From CAZGOM01 sp964542875 (lineage in GTDB: Bacteria; Planctomycetota; Phycisphaerae; Phycisphaerales; Phycisphaeraceae), in assembly GCA_964542875.1 (NCBI GenBank), contig CAZIWA010000129.1:1-15339 (forward strand): a stretch of DNA of 15,339 bases, read 5' to 3'. Below the pieces are notes generated by a model. The model was given only the letters and a program-made list of their open reading frames with translations. It searched no databases and was not told the origin of the DNA. A program made the position numbers and the translations under genes. This document shows, one piece after another, positions 1 through 7,713 of this stretch (the first letter of the stretch is position 1; each line of letters starts with the position of its first letter).

Positions 1-361
1 GAGAGGGTTAGGGTGAGGGTGTTCCGTTTCTCCATCTGCGCTGCTTCTCCATCTGCACCTTTTCTTCAGGGCCAAAGGCCCGCCGCTATTACAGCCAGGG
101 TCGCAGCGCTTCTGAGCGCGTAGGCCCTGGTATAAACACCCCCTGATTGATTCTTCTCTTTCTTTTCTGCAAGCGCTGAAAGCGCGGCCCTACCACTCTT
201 CTTCTCGATCACTCGAACTGAAATCGCGTCACAGCCGTAGCGTTATCGTATTAGCCGCAAAAGCCAGCGAGCGTACTCGGGCGCAGCCCGACCTCACACC
301 AACTGCTCTATAAAAACAACTTCACATCTGCCGTCTTCACCCCGCGCATCTCCGCCATCGC
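1..361. other. Gene-free leader with short repeats
   Basis: No reading frame here has a ribosome binding site or the C-rich third positions of the neighbouring genes, and no tRNA-like fold was seen. What it does hold is a 12-bp direct repeat TTCTCCATCTGC (28-39 and 45-56, period 17) followed by a series of short GC-rich hairpins (69-291, listed separately). The first 20 bases are G-rich with GAGGGT/TAGGGT units. I read the stretch as an intergenic region filled with small dispersed palindromes upstream of the promoter at 362-390. Confidence 0.6.
69..291. repeat. Cluster of small GC-rich hairpins (REP-like)
   Basis: Four perfect short hairpins with very small loops occur in 220 bp. GGGCC-aaa-GGCCC lies at 69-81. 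CCAGGG (95-100) pairs with CCCTGG (125-130) and encloses a second stem GCGCT-tctg-AGCGC (106-119). GCGCT-gaa-AGCGC lies at 173-185. TCGGGC-gca-GCCCGA lies at 277-291. None is followed by a T-tract, so they are poor terminators. Their density, similarity and lack of coding sequence suggest dispersed intergenic palindromes of the REP/BIME kind. That class assignment is inference, since copies elsewhere in the genome cannot be seen from here. Confidence 0.5.
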
Positions 362-390
362 TTGACCACCCCTCGCCGCTCCGCTATTAG
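362..390 (+). promoter_or_regulatory. Putative sigma70 promoter of the PhyH gene
   Basis: TTGACC (362-367, 5/6 to the -35 consensus) is followed after exactly 17 bp by TATTAG (385-390, 4/6 to the -10 consensus). The start codon at 436 lies about 45 bp downstream, leaving a short leader with an AAGGA box at 425-429. Spacing and position are right for a housekeeping promoter, but a match of this quality can arise by chance. Confidence 0.4.
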
Positions 391-435
391 TCATTACACA
401 GACAAAACCAAATCCATCGCCCAAAAGGACACCCC

Positions 436-1275
436 ATGAGTTCTTCCGACAAGTTCGAACCCTCCGGTAAGCCTTGCGCAGTTGATGAAGTCCCCATGAC
501 TGAAGATCAGAAGTTCACCTTCGATCTCAAAGGCTGGCTCCTGGTGCCCAGCGTCCTCAATGAAGCCCAGATCCAGGCCTGCCGCCAGCACCTGACCGCC
601 TTGGTTGAAGCACCTGAAACACTCCCCCCCGACCAGCGCCACCACTACGCCGGCCCCGTCGCCGATCTTTGGGATCACCCCGTCATCGTCGGCATCCTCC
701 GCCAGATCATCTGCAAGGACATGAACGAAAAAGCCTACGGCTTCCGTGCCGACGGCTCTTACATCCAACGCCGCAAAAAAGGCAACGACGGCATTGAGCC
801 CCATGGCGGCGGTCCCAACGTCCACCCCAACTTCAACTACCAATGCAGAAACGGCGAAATCTACTCCGGCCTCACACGCGTCGTATGGGAGCTTAACCCC
901 GTCGAAAAAGGCGCAGGCGGCACCCTCCTCATGTCCGGTAGCCACAAATCCGGCTTCCATGTCCCCAAATCCCACCTCGTCAAATCCTCACCCCTCTACG
1001 AAACCTACAGTTGTCCGCCCGGCTCTGTCCTCCTGTTCACGGAAAACCTCTGTCACTCCGGCGCGCTCTGGAACTCCGACACCCCGCGCCTGGCCGTCTT
1101 CAACTGCTATTCGCACCATCAGTGCCAGTTCCACAAAGGCAACTGGAACCACGACACCATCATGACCTTCCCCGAGAAACGCCGCACCCTCTTCCGCGGC
1201 GTCTGGGGGCACGACTTCCACGCCAAAGGCTCCAGCCCCAACGACTACTACGGCAAGGACAACCACTCCTGGTAA
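436..1275 (+). CDS. Phytanoyl-CoA dioxygenase (PhyH) family protein
   Basis: This is a 279-residue cytosolic protein of the PhyH group of Fe(II)/2-oxoglutarate-dependent oxygenases. Such enzymes hydroxylate lipid or other small substrates; the substrate here is unknown. The tail of the double-stranded beta-helix is clear: GGTLLMSGSHKSGF (residues 161-174), then the distal metal histidine in LCHSG (H207) and the 2-oxoglutarate-binding arginine in TPRLA (R218). The proximal metal site appears to be EPHGGG (H123), where the usual acidic residue of HxD/E is Gly125. H130 is a second candidate. The start is fixed by AAGGA (425-429) 6 bp ahead of the ATG. The gene is monocistronic and converges on the XylR-type regulator with 4 bp between stops. 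Many planctomycete genomes carry large families of such proteins. The family call is firm; the reaction is not. Confidence 0.87.
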   Translation: MSSSDKFEPSGKPCAVDEVPMTEDQKFTFDLKGWLLVPSVLNEAQIQACRQHLTALVEAPETLPPDQRHHYAGPVADLWDHPVIVGILRQIICKDMNEKAYGFRADGSYIQRRKKGNDGIEPHGGGPNVHPNFNYQCRNGEIYSGLTRVVWELNPVEKGAGGTLLMSGSHKSGFHVPKSHLVKSSPLYETYSCPPGSVLLFTENLCHSGALWNSDTPRLAVFNCYSHHQCQFHKGNWNHDTIMTFPEKRRTLFRGVWGHDFHAKGSSPNDYYGKDNHSW

Positions 1276-1279
1276 GCCT

Positions 1280-2425
1280 TCAGCCTTGCGGATGCCGGAC
1301 CGATTCCCGATAAGCCGACGGGCTTTGCTTCAGCAGCAGCGTGAAGTTATCCCAAAGGCTATCTGCGTTTCCCATCCCGCAGATGGAGGCGATCTCTGCC
1401 ACCGTAAGGCTTGTTTCTGCCAGTAGCCGTTGCGCGCGCTCCATCCTTATGCGTCGGATTTCATGATGAGGCGAAGTCCCCAGCGTCTCCTGAAACCGCC
1501 GCTCAAGCGACCTCCGGTTGATCCCCACCGCGTCCACCACGTCGCCGACGGAAATGGGGTCGCAGGCGCGCTCGTAGATAAACCTCAACGCCGCGGAAAG
1601 CGGCCCATCGGTAATCGCCAGCGAGTCCGACGACTGACGCGTCATGATCCGCCCAGGCGGCAACAGCACAAGCCGGTTTTCCACCGGTTGCCCCGCAATC
1701 AGCTTGTCGAGCATCTGCGCCGCGGCATACCCCCGGTGCGCAATGTTGACCGACATGCTCGACAGCGGCGGATAGCAATATCGGCTGATCGTGGGAATGT
1801 TCCCCACGCTCACCACTGAAACCGCCTGCGGTACGCAAAGATCAAACTCCACGCACGCATCCAGCGCATTGGCGCCCATGGTGTCCGTGGAGGTCATCAG
1901 CGCCAGCGGCTTTGGTAGCCGGCTCAGCCACCGGCCGATCTCCCGCCTGATCTTGGGAATGTCCAGCGTCCGCGGCATCGAGAAAGTCGCCACATCAAAC
2001 CCCGCCTGATGAACCTTGCTGGTAAACGCGGCTTGCCTGCGCTTGGGCGTCGGGCCCAGCGATGAGCCCAGGAATGCGAAGTGCCGGTACCCCCGCTGAA
2101 GAAAGTACTCCGCGGCCTGTTGCCCCACCAGCCGGTCATCGCTCCGGACGGTGGGCAGGCACGCATCACGAAGAGAGCCTGAAACGTTCACGCAAGGCAC
2201 GCCTGTGGAGGCAATCAATCTTGCATACCGCTTGTCGCTCACATGCGCGATGACGCCTTCTACGTCCTCCGCAATGCTTCGGATATGACGCAGATCCATC
2301 CGGGATGTTTCGATCAGCCGCCAGCAGCCGTGTTTTTTCGCATACGCATGAATGCCCATCTTCAGTTTCGGCAACTGATCTCCAAAAGCCTGCACAATCA
2401 GCCCGATCCGGCGGACTTTTTTCAT
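1280..2425 (-). CDS. XylR-type regulator: LacI-like sensor plus AraC HTH
   Basis: This 381-residue cytosolic transcription factor has a periplasmic-binding-protein-like sugar sensor at about residues 1-265 (MKKVRRIGLIVQ start; YRHFAFLG at 113-120; STDTMGANAL at 179-188; SVVSVGN at 203-209). An AraC/XylS DNA-binding domain follows at about 276-376. Both helix-turn-helix units are visible: ISVGDVVDAVGINRRSLERRF (291-311, the last residues forming the recognition helix) and TVAEIASICGMGNADSL (341-357), ending in the SPSAYR motif. This architecture matches the Escherichia coli xylose regulator XylR, but planctomycetes have many paralogues, so the ligand cannot be assumed to be xylose. The start follows a GGAGG box 7 nt upstream. 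It is divergent from the G8 surface protein, and palindromes in the shared region suggest autoregulation and control of that neighbour. Confidence 0.88.
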   Translation of the reverse strand: MKKVRRIGLIVQAFGDQLPKLKMGIHAYAKKHGCWRLIETSRMDLRHIRSIAEDVEGVIAHVSDKRYARLIASTGVPCVNVSGSLRDACLPTVRSDDRLVGQQAAEYFLQRGYRHFAFLGSSLGPTPKRRQAAFTSKVHQAGFDVATFSMPRTLDIPKIRREIGRWLSRLPKPLALMTSTDTMGANALDACVEFDLCVPQAVSVVSVGNIPTISRYCYPPLSSMSVNIAHRGYAAAQMLDKLIAGQPVENRLVLLPPGRIMTRQSSDSLAITDGPLSAALRFIYERACDPISVGDVVDAVGINRRSLERRFQETLGTSPHHEIRRIRMERAQRLLAETSLTVAEIASICGMGNADSLWDNFTLLLKQSPSAYRESVRHPQG

Positions 2426-2459
2426 ACTGATCCTCCAGGTTTGAAGTATTCAGGGGGCG

Positions 2460-2493
2460 TTTATACCCCATGTCTCGACAACCCAGATTGTCG
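2460..2493 (-). promoter_or_regulatory. Putative regulator promoter with palindromic operator
   Basis: On the minus strand TATAAA (2465 down to 2460) can serve as a -10 box, 35 bp ahead of the regulator start. Directly upstream lies the perfect inverted repeat CGACAA-N6-TTGTCG (2476-2493), occupying where the -35 element would be. No good -35 match is seen. A palindrome over the core promoter of a regulator gene is a classic autorepression layout. Assigning it to the XylR-type protein is inference. Confidence 0.38.
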
Positions 2494-2622
2494 CAAAAGC
2501 AAGGAACAATCCGCGTCTAAGCGCGCATTAGAGTCGGCTCGATTCATTAAAAGGCCATGAATCACGGCAATGCCAAAAAATAAGTTCGCCTGAATTGTTG
2601 TTTTAAAAATTTGTCGCAAAAG
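2488..2622. repeat. Direct repeat TTGTCGCAAAAG in divergent region
   Basis: The 12-mer TTGTCGCAAAAG occurs twice in the same orientation, at 2488-2499 and 2611-2622, start-to-start distance 123 bp. The first copy contains the right half of the palindrome at 2476-2493. Repeated half-sites are typical for AraC-family proteins, which bind direct repeats and may loop DNA between them. The pair lies between the regulator and the surface-protein gene and could serve both. Confidence 0.45.
2541..2563. repeat. Inverted repeat GATTCAT-N9-ATGAATC
   Basis: This is a perfect 7-bp inverted repeat (2541-2547 and 2557-2563) with a 9-bp AT-rich centre, in the middle of the divergent intergenic region. It has no T-tract and is not a terminator. 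It may be a second operator, different in sequence from the CGACAA/TTGTCG site, or a chance palindrome. Confidence 0.3.
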
Positions 2623-2765
2623 ATCGGACACCACGCCGCGTAGTGAGATGGACCCGCCGCATCATGCCGCTCTATTGTTGAATTCCTCGCAGCGTCCGTC
2701 GTTTGGTTTCTAAAAGCGTCACGGATTTGAGTCTCTTCCCACCCCACCCTTACAGGGAGCAATAT

Positions 2766-5700
2766 ATGTTTCAGATGCCTCAATTCCTTCGTGATTTCCG
2801 GTTCCAGCGCGCTGGCAAACCAAAGCGCAATGCCACACACCGGCAATTGCGACCCGTCGTTCTGGAAGCGCTGGAGCGCCGCGCGCTGCTTGACGCGATC
2901 ACCGTTGCCTCCGGCAATTGGAACGACCCGTCCACCTGGCAAGGCGGGCTTGTCCCCGTCTCCGGAGACATCGTCACGATCACCGCCGGCCACACCGTCA
3001 CATACAACGACACGACACCCGACACGCTCGCAAGCCTCAACATCCATGGCCTCCTCTCTTTTAACCCCAGCCTCACCCTTGAACTCGTCTCCAAAGGCAA
3101 CATTCATGTGACGGACACCGGTGAGCTTGAAATGCGCCCCGCCAGCGCCTCGGTGAAGCACACCGTTACGTTTGTCGAGGTCGACGAAAGCAAGTTCGTA
3201 GGCACCGCTGACCCCGCCAACGGCATGAAGGTCCTCGACACCGATGTGGGCCTCTGGGTCACCGATGGTGGTTTGCTTGATGCCGTCGGCACTGAAAAAA
3301 CACCCTGGAGCCGGCTCGTCGCCGGCGCCACCAAGGGCCAGACGACCATCACCGTCACCGATGCCACCGGCTGGCGCGTGGGCGACCAGATCGCCATCGC
3401 ACCGACCATCGCCCCCACCGTCGCCAAGAGCTGGACGACCTATGACGAGGTTTCCATCACCGCCATCTCCGGCAACACCATCACGCTCAGCAGCGCGCTG
3501 GCATGGGATCATCCCCTCGTCAACGGCAAGTGGGCCGCGGAAGTCATGAACCTCACCCGAAACGTGGTCATCAAAGGCACACCATTCGATGGCACCGTCA
3601 ACCATCGCGCCCACGTCGAATTCCTCATGACCCACAAAGCCCAGACCCTCAAGAACGTTGAGCTTCGCTACCTGGGCCCCAAGATCGGCGGCAGCACCAC
3701 CAACCACGGCATCAAAGGCCGTTATGCATTGCACTTTCACCACGGCATGGACGGCACGGTCGGTTCGCTTATCGAAAACGTGGTCGCCACCGACATCGGC
3801 AACCACGTCTTCGTCACCCACGCCAGCAACGGCGTAACCTACAAAGGCACCATCTCCCACCGCACCTACGACGACGCCTACTGGTGGGATGGCGGGTTTG
3901 AGCACCAATCCCACAACGTCACCTACGACGGCGCCATCTCCTCGCGCATCCTCGGCAGCGGCAGCACCGCCACCCGCATCGCCGGCTTTGAGCTCGGCGG
4001 CGGCACCGGCAACAAAATGATCAACAGCGTCGCCGTCGGCAACGCGGCTCTGAACCTGCAATCCGCCGGCATCGAGTGGCCGGAAAACTCCGGCTCAAGC
4101 GTTTGGGAATTCCATGACAACATCTCCCACAACAACGGTCTTTCCGGCGTATTCACCTGGCAGAATTCCGCCTCGGCCCCGCACTTCGTCACGGACTTCG
4201 TCGCCTACCACAACGGTACGCACGGCATCAGCCACGGCGCGTACAGCAACGTCTACGCCTTTGACAACCTCTACCTCTACGGCAACGCGGAGGTGAATTT
4301 CATGATCCACATCGCCCCATACCTGGGCATCCATCAGGAATTCGTCGTCAAGAATTCCATCATCGATGGCGCCGGCATTTCCACCCATGGCTTCTTTGTC
4401 GCTCGCCACACCAATCAATCCGCCTTGCATGCCCCGGCCTTCCTCATCAACAACACCATCACCAATCTCGGCCCAGGCGGTATCGGCATCCAGTTCGCCT
4501 ACGACGCCGTCGCGCAACAGCCCGGCGATATGGGTGTCGACATGGGCACCGGCCCCAACGAATGGTACGACCCGCCGTATCCCGGCTCCGGAAATTCATC
4601 CACCCATCGCGAGTGGTACCGGATTGAAGGCACCAATTTCGGCAACATCCCCGCGTCCAAGCAGATCTACGCCAACGGCTACGTCGACCCCGTCAACGGT
4701 CTGCCTTACGGCATTCTCGGTGACTCTGACATCGTCGTCCGCACCCGCGAAGGCGGCGTCTACAATCTGCGCTCCAAGCACTTCACCCCGCAGTACGACG
4801 TCGACTTCTACAAGCCCACCTACGACACCGCCGCCTGGCGCTGGTTCTGGGTCGGCTCCGCCGTAGGCGATGGAAATCTCGTCACCGCCACCCACGTCAA
4901 CGGCGAAGGATACTTGACCTCCAAAACCGGCGCGGTCGGCACCCAGATCATGTCGCTTAAGCAGTTTGAGGCGATCGATGTCAACCAGATCGTCCAGACG
5001 CGTTTGAGCGAGAATCTCGCCACCGCGGGCCTCATCGCCCGCAGGTCAGAGGACGACCCCAACACGTATTACAAAGCCACCGTGGGCAACGCCGCGGGTG
5101 GCAACGTGCTCACCATCTGGAAAGTCGTCGATGGTGTCGCCACCAGCCTCGGCACTGCCCCCGTCACGGTCACCAACGGCGTGGACTACAAGATCCGCTT
5201 TGAAGTCACCACCAACGGCGCCGGCACGGACCTGCGCGCCAAAGTGTGGGACGCCTCGCTAGCTGAACCCGGCACCTGGAACGCCCAGGTCCTGGGCAAT
5301 ACGGAGCCGCGGCTTCAGAAGGTCTGGGGCGATTACGGCATCATCGGCACCGCAGCCGGCGTCAACCCCACCATATTCGACAACTACTCCAGCACCATCC
5401 TCGACAGCATCGTGTTCGACCCTGATAAGAACGGCTACATTCAGCGATGGGTGGCCGAAGGCACGCCCATCGTCAAAGCCGGGCAGGATCAATCCCGTTC
5501 GCTCTGGGTCGCCGGCAACGCCATCGCCATCGATGCCACCGTCACCGATGGCGGCGTCATCGATCCCACCGTCGGCATGACATACGCCTGGTCGGTCGTC
5601 TCCGGCCCCGGCGCTGTCACCTTCTCTTCCGGCAACAAGATCGACACCGCAGCGTCCTTCAGCGTGCCCGGGCACTACACGCTCCGGCTCGTCGCCAGTG

Positions 5701-7016
5701 ATGGCACCCTCTCCGGCAAGGACGACATCCAGGTGTATGTCGCGCCCACCAAAGCGGCTCAGATCACCGAAACATGGACGGGCACAGCAGGCTCGCCATG
5801 GCCCGCCGCCTGGAAAAACTACCACCTCAGCGGCGGTGGCGTGGCCCAGGCCACCATCATCGCCGGCAACAAGGGCCAGGTCATCAACACCGTCACCCCC
5901 AACTCCGGCCAGGTCTTCACCCACAACGGCCTCGAAGCCGAAAACGTCGATATCACCACCACCATCAACGTCGGCTACAGCAGCGCGCAAGGCGGCGTCG
6001 TCGCCCGGCAATCCACCGCCCGCCCCGGCACCTTCCTCTACGCTCGCTTCGCCCAGTACAGCCTGAACTTCTACATGGTGGTCGATGGCAAGGAAACCAT
6101 GCTTTACGAAGGCCCAAACAACGCTTACCTGAGCCTTACTGATTATCGCGTGCGCTACCAGGTCATCACCAACACCGACGGCACCATCGACATGCGCGCC
6201 AAAGTCTGGCTCGCCACCGACCCAGAGCCCACGCCATGGACGGCGGAATTCACCGGCTGGAAGAGCATCGAAAGCGAACGCTTCGTCGGCCAGGCCGGGC
6301 GCGCAGGCATTTATGCCAACCAGATCTCCTCCGGCCTCAGCACCACCAAGCGCGTTTTGTTTGACGACTTCGTGGCCACCTCGCTTGATGAAGGCGCAGC
6401 ACCCATGCCCAACGCCTTCAGCGACGACTTCACCGGCACCTCCGGGCCCTGGTCCGCCAACTGGACGACCGTTGGCCCCTGGCCCACGATCAATCTCTCC
6501 GGCAACACCGGACACGTGCAGGCAGGCGCCGGCACGCAGGTCGGCCGCGCCTCCTACAACGGCGTGTCATTCGTGGATTCCACCCAGCACGTCAAATTCA
6601 TGATGGATGCCACCGGAGGGTACTTCGGCCTCCATGCCCGCCGCCCCAGTTCCGGGTCCGATTCCTACTACTCCGCCCGCACCGGCGTCCTGGGCAGCGG
6701 GACCGGCAACCAGCTCTATATCCAGCGCATCACCAGCGGCGGCTCCGCCACCATCCTCGGCTCTCTCAACATCGGCCAGTATCTCGCCGCCGGTAGCTGG
6801 TATCACCTCGCCTTTGATGTCGTCACCGTCGGCGCAACCACAGAGCTGCGCGCCAAGCTCTGGGCCGATGGCAGCCCGGAACCCATCGCCTGGCAGCTCA
6901 GCCTCACCAACAACACCGCTTCCCATCAGAATCTCGTCGGCCAAGGCGGCATCTACGCCAGCCTCCCCGCCAGCGTGAACATGTACATTGACGACTATTC
7001 CCTCACTTACACTTGA
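2766..7016 (+). CDS. Large secreted G8-domain beta-helix surface protein
   Basis: The product has 1416 residues. The ATG at 2766 is chosen because AGGGAG (2754-2759) sits 6 bp ahead; a TTG 63 bp upstream lacks such a site. The N-terminus has no classical hydrophobic signal peptide but carries LEALERRALL (33-42), a variant of the planctomycete LEPR-xLL motif seen on exported proteins. Next comes a G8 domain (about 46-165, starting GNWNDPSTW), then a right-handed parallel beta-helix (about 180-670) with RYALHFHHG (319-327), as in G8/beta-helix proteins of the CEMIP/TMEM2 hyaluronidase group. A concanavalin-like module follows (about 690-885), a PKD/Ig-like domain (about 905-993), and two more concanavalin-like modules (about 1000-1207 and 1217-1414). 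The three modules share LRAKVW-type strands at 823, 1143 and 1361. No C-terminal anchor is visible. Carbohydrate binding or cleavage outside the cell is likely but unproven. Confidence 0.85.
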   Translation: MFQMPQFLRDFRFQRAGKPKRNATHRQLRPVVLEALERRALLDAITVASGNWNDPSTWQGGLVPVSGDIVTITAGHTVTYNDTTPDTLASLNIHGLLSFNPSLTLELVSKGNIHVTDTGELEMRPASASVKHTVTFVEVDESKFVGTADPANGMKVLDTDVGLWVTDGGLLDAVGTEKTPWSRLVAGATKGQTTITVTDATGWRVGDQIAIAPTIAPTVAKSWTTYDEVSITAISGNTITLSSALAWDHPLVNGKWAAEVMNLTRNVVIKGTPFDGTVNHRAHVEFLMTHKAQTLKNVELRYLGPKIGGSTTNHGIKGRYALHFHHGMDGTVGSLIENVVATDIGNHVFVTHASNGVTYKGTISHRTYDDAYWWDGGFEHQSHNVTYDGAISSRILGSGSTATRIAGFELGGGTGNKMINSVAVGNAALNLQSAGIEWPENSGSSVWEFHDNISHNNGLSGVFTWQNSASAPHFVTDFVAYHNGTHGISHGAYSNVYAFDNLYLYGNAEVNFMIHIAPYLGIHQEFVVKNSIIDGAGISTHGFFVARHTNQSALHAPAFLINNTITNLGPGGIGIQFAYDAVAQQPGDMGVDMGTGPNEWYDPPYPGSGNSSTHREWYRIEGTNFGNIPASKQIYANGYVDPVNGLPYGILGDSDIVVRTREGGVYNLRSKHFTPQYDVDFYKPTYDTAAWRWFWVGSAVGDGNLVTATHVNGEGYLTSKTGAVGTQIMSLKQFEAIDVNQIVQTRLSENLATAGLIARRSEDDPNTYYKATVGNAAGGNVLTIWKVVDGVATSLGTAPVTVTNGVDYKIRFEVTTNGAGTDLRAKVWDASLAEPGTWNAQVLGNTEPRLQKVWGDYGIIGTAAGVNPTIFDNYSSTILDSIVFDPDKNGYIQRWVAEGTPIVKAGQDQSRSLWVAGNAIAIDATVTDGGVIDPTVGMTYAWSVVSGPGAVTFSSGNKIDTAASFSVPGHYTLRLVASDGTLSGKDDIQVYVAPTKAAQITETWTGTAGSPWPAAWKNYHLSGGGVAQATIIAGNKGQVINTVTPNSGQVFTHNGLEAENVDITTTINVGYSSAQGGVVARQSTARPGTFLYARFAQYSLNFYMVVDGKETMLYEGPNNAYLSLTDYRVRYQVITNTDGTIDMRAKVWLATDPEPTPWTAEFTGWKSIESERFVGQAGRAGIYANQISSGLSTTKRVLFDDFVATSLDEGAAPMPNAFSDDFTGTSGPWSANWTTVGPWPTINLSGNTGHVQAGAGTQVGRASYNGVSFVDSTQHVKFMMDATGGYFGLHARRPSSGSDSYYSARTGVLGSGTGNQLYIQRITSGGSATILGSLNIGQYLAAGSWYHLAFDVVTVGATTELRAKLWADGSPEPIAWQLSLTNNTASHQNLVGQGGIYASLPASVNMYIDDYSLTYT

Positions 7017-7045
7017 TCGAAGGTTGTCACACTCACCAAAAACAG

Positions 7046-7084
7046 GAGCCGGCCGATTTCGCATCGGCCGGCTCTTTTGTTTTG
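7046..7084 (+). terminator. Strong bidirectional rho-independent terminator
   Basis: A perfect 12-bp stem GAGCCGGCCGAT (7046-7057) / ATCGGCCGGCTC (7063-7074) closes a TTCGC loop and is followed by TTTTGTTTTG on the plus strand. On the minus strand the stem is followed by CTGTTTTT (plus-strand A-run 7038-7042). It therefore serves both the surface-protein gene ending at 7016 and the convergent VOC gene ending at 7119. Confidence 0.9.
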
Positions 7085-7118
7085 CTTCAAACGAATCGAG
7101 GTCGCTTAACCCCCGGAA

Positions 7119-7604
7119 TCACTTCCATTCTTTGGAGGCTTCCTGCATCGCCGCGTGCATTTCCGCGGGAGTCATGTCTTTCTTATGCGTCGCCAGAGAC
7201 CAGCTATGGCCAAAGGGATCAGTCACCAGCCCGTACCGGTCGCCCCAGAACATATCCATTGCCGGCATCACGACTTTCGCCCCCGCGTCCACGGCTTTCT
7301 TGATCGCCGCATCACAGTCTTCCACATACCGGTGCAACGTCACCGGAGTGCCCTTAAGCGCCTTGGGGGAAACGGATTGGCCGCCGCAATACTCCGGAAA
7401 GTCGTCCACCAGAAACACAAATTGATTGCCGATCTTGATCGCCGCATGCATGATTCGCTTGCCGTCCGGCGCCGGCATCCTGTGCATCTCCACCGCGCCA
7501 AAGGCCTTCTTGTAGAACTCGATCGCCTCCGAACACGGATCGCACACCAGATGCGGAATCAAACCTTCTTGCCCGGCCGGAATCGGCTTTGTCGCATTGC
7601 CCAT
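7119..7604 (-). CDS. VOC-superfamily (glyoxalase/PhnB-like) protein
   Basis: This 161-residue cytosolic protein has the paired beta-alpha-beta-beta-beta fold of the vicinal oxygen chelate superfamily: LIPHLVCDPCSEAIEFYKKAFG (split over residues 15-36), HAAIKIG (53-59), and a C-terminal half ending DPFGHSWSLATH (129-140). H18, H53 and H133 lie where metal ligands or their replacements occur in this group. The sequence is closest in style to PhnB/YdcG-type members, whose substrates are mostly unknown. The start at 7604 is preferred over an upstream one because AAGGAG lies 6 nt ahead of it; an in-frame ATG two codons upstream abuts that box and could not use it. It lies 109 bp after the DUF4091 gene on the same strand and may be read from the same transcript. 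Confidence 0.82.
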   Translation of the reverse strand: MGNATKPIPAGQEGLIPHLVCDPCSEAIEFYKKAFGAVEMHRMPAPDGKRIMHAAIKIGNQFVFLVDDFPEYCGGQSVSPKALKGTPVTLHRYVEDCDAAIKKAVDAGAKVVMPAMDMFWGDRYGLVTDPFGHSWSLATHKKDMTPAEMHAAMQEASKEWK

Positions 7605-7713
7605 GGTCATCTCCTTGAGAAAAATAGTGATAGGGTTCAAGAACTATAGTGCCACCACCCCTTCAAAATCTCCATCGGGAAACCGTTAGGAATCAAAGAA
7701 AATCACGGCCTTT

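Noticed and set aside
69..130. Treating the nested hairpin as a tRNA or small structured RNA gene
   Set aside because: It has no anticodon arm, T-loop or acceptor pattern; the stems are short palindromes only.
2703..2765. TTG-initiated 21-residue N-terminal extension of the surface protein
   Set aside because: There is no ribosome binding site for it, whereas the ATG at 2766 has AGGGAG 6 bp ahead.
2562..4061. Long minus-strand frame of 499 codons opposite the surface-protein gene
   Set aside because: It is a shadow of the C-biased plus-strand gene: low-complexity Gly/Ala/Val/Asp composition, no ribosome binding site and no domain.
5259..6515. Minus-strand frame of 418 codons inside the surface-protein gene
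   Set aside because: It has the same GDGV-type composition produced by reading C-rich third positions backward, while the plus strand encodes recognisable modules.
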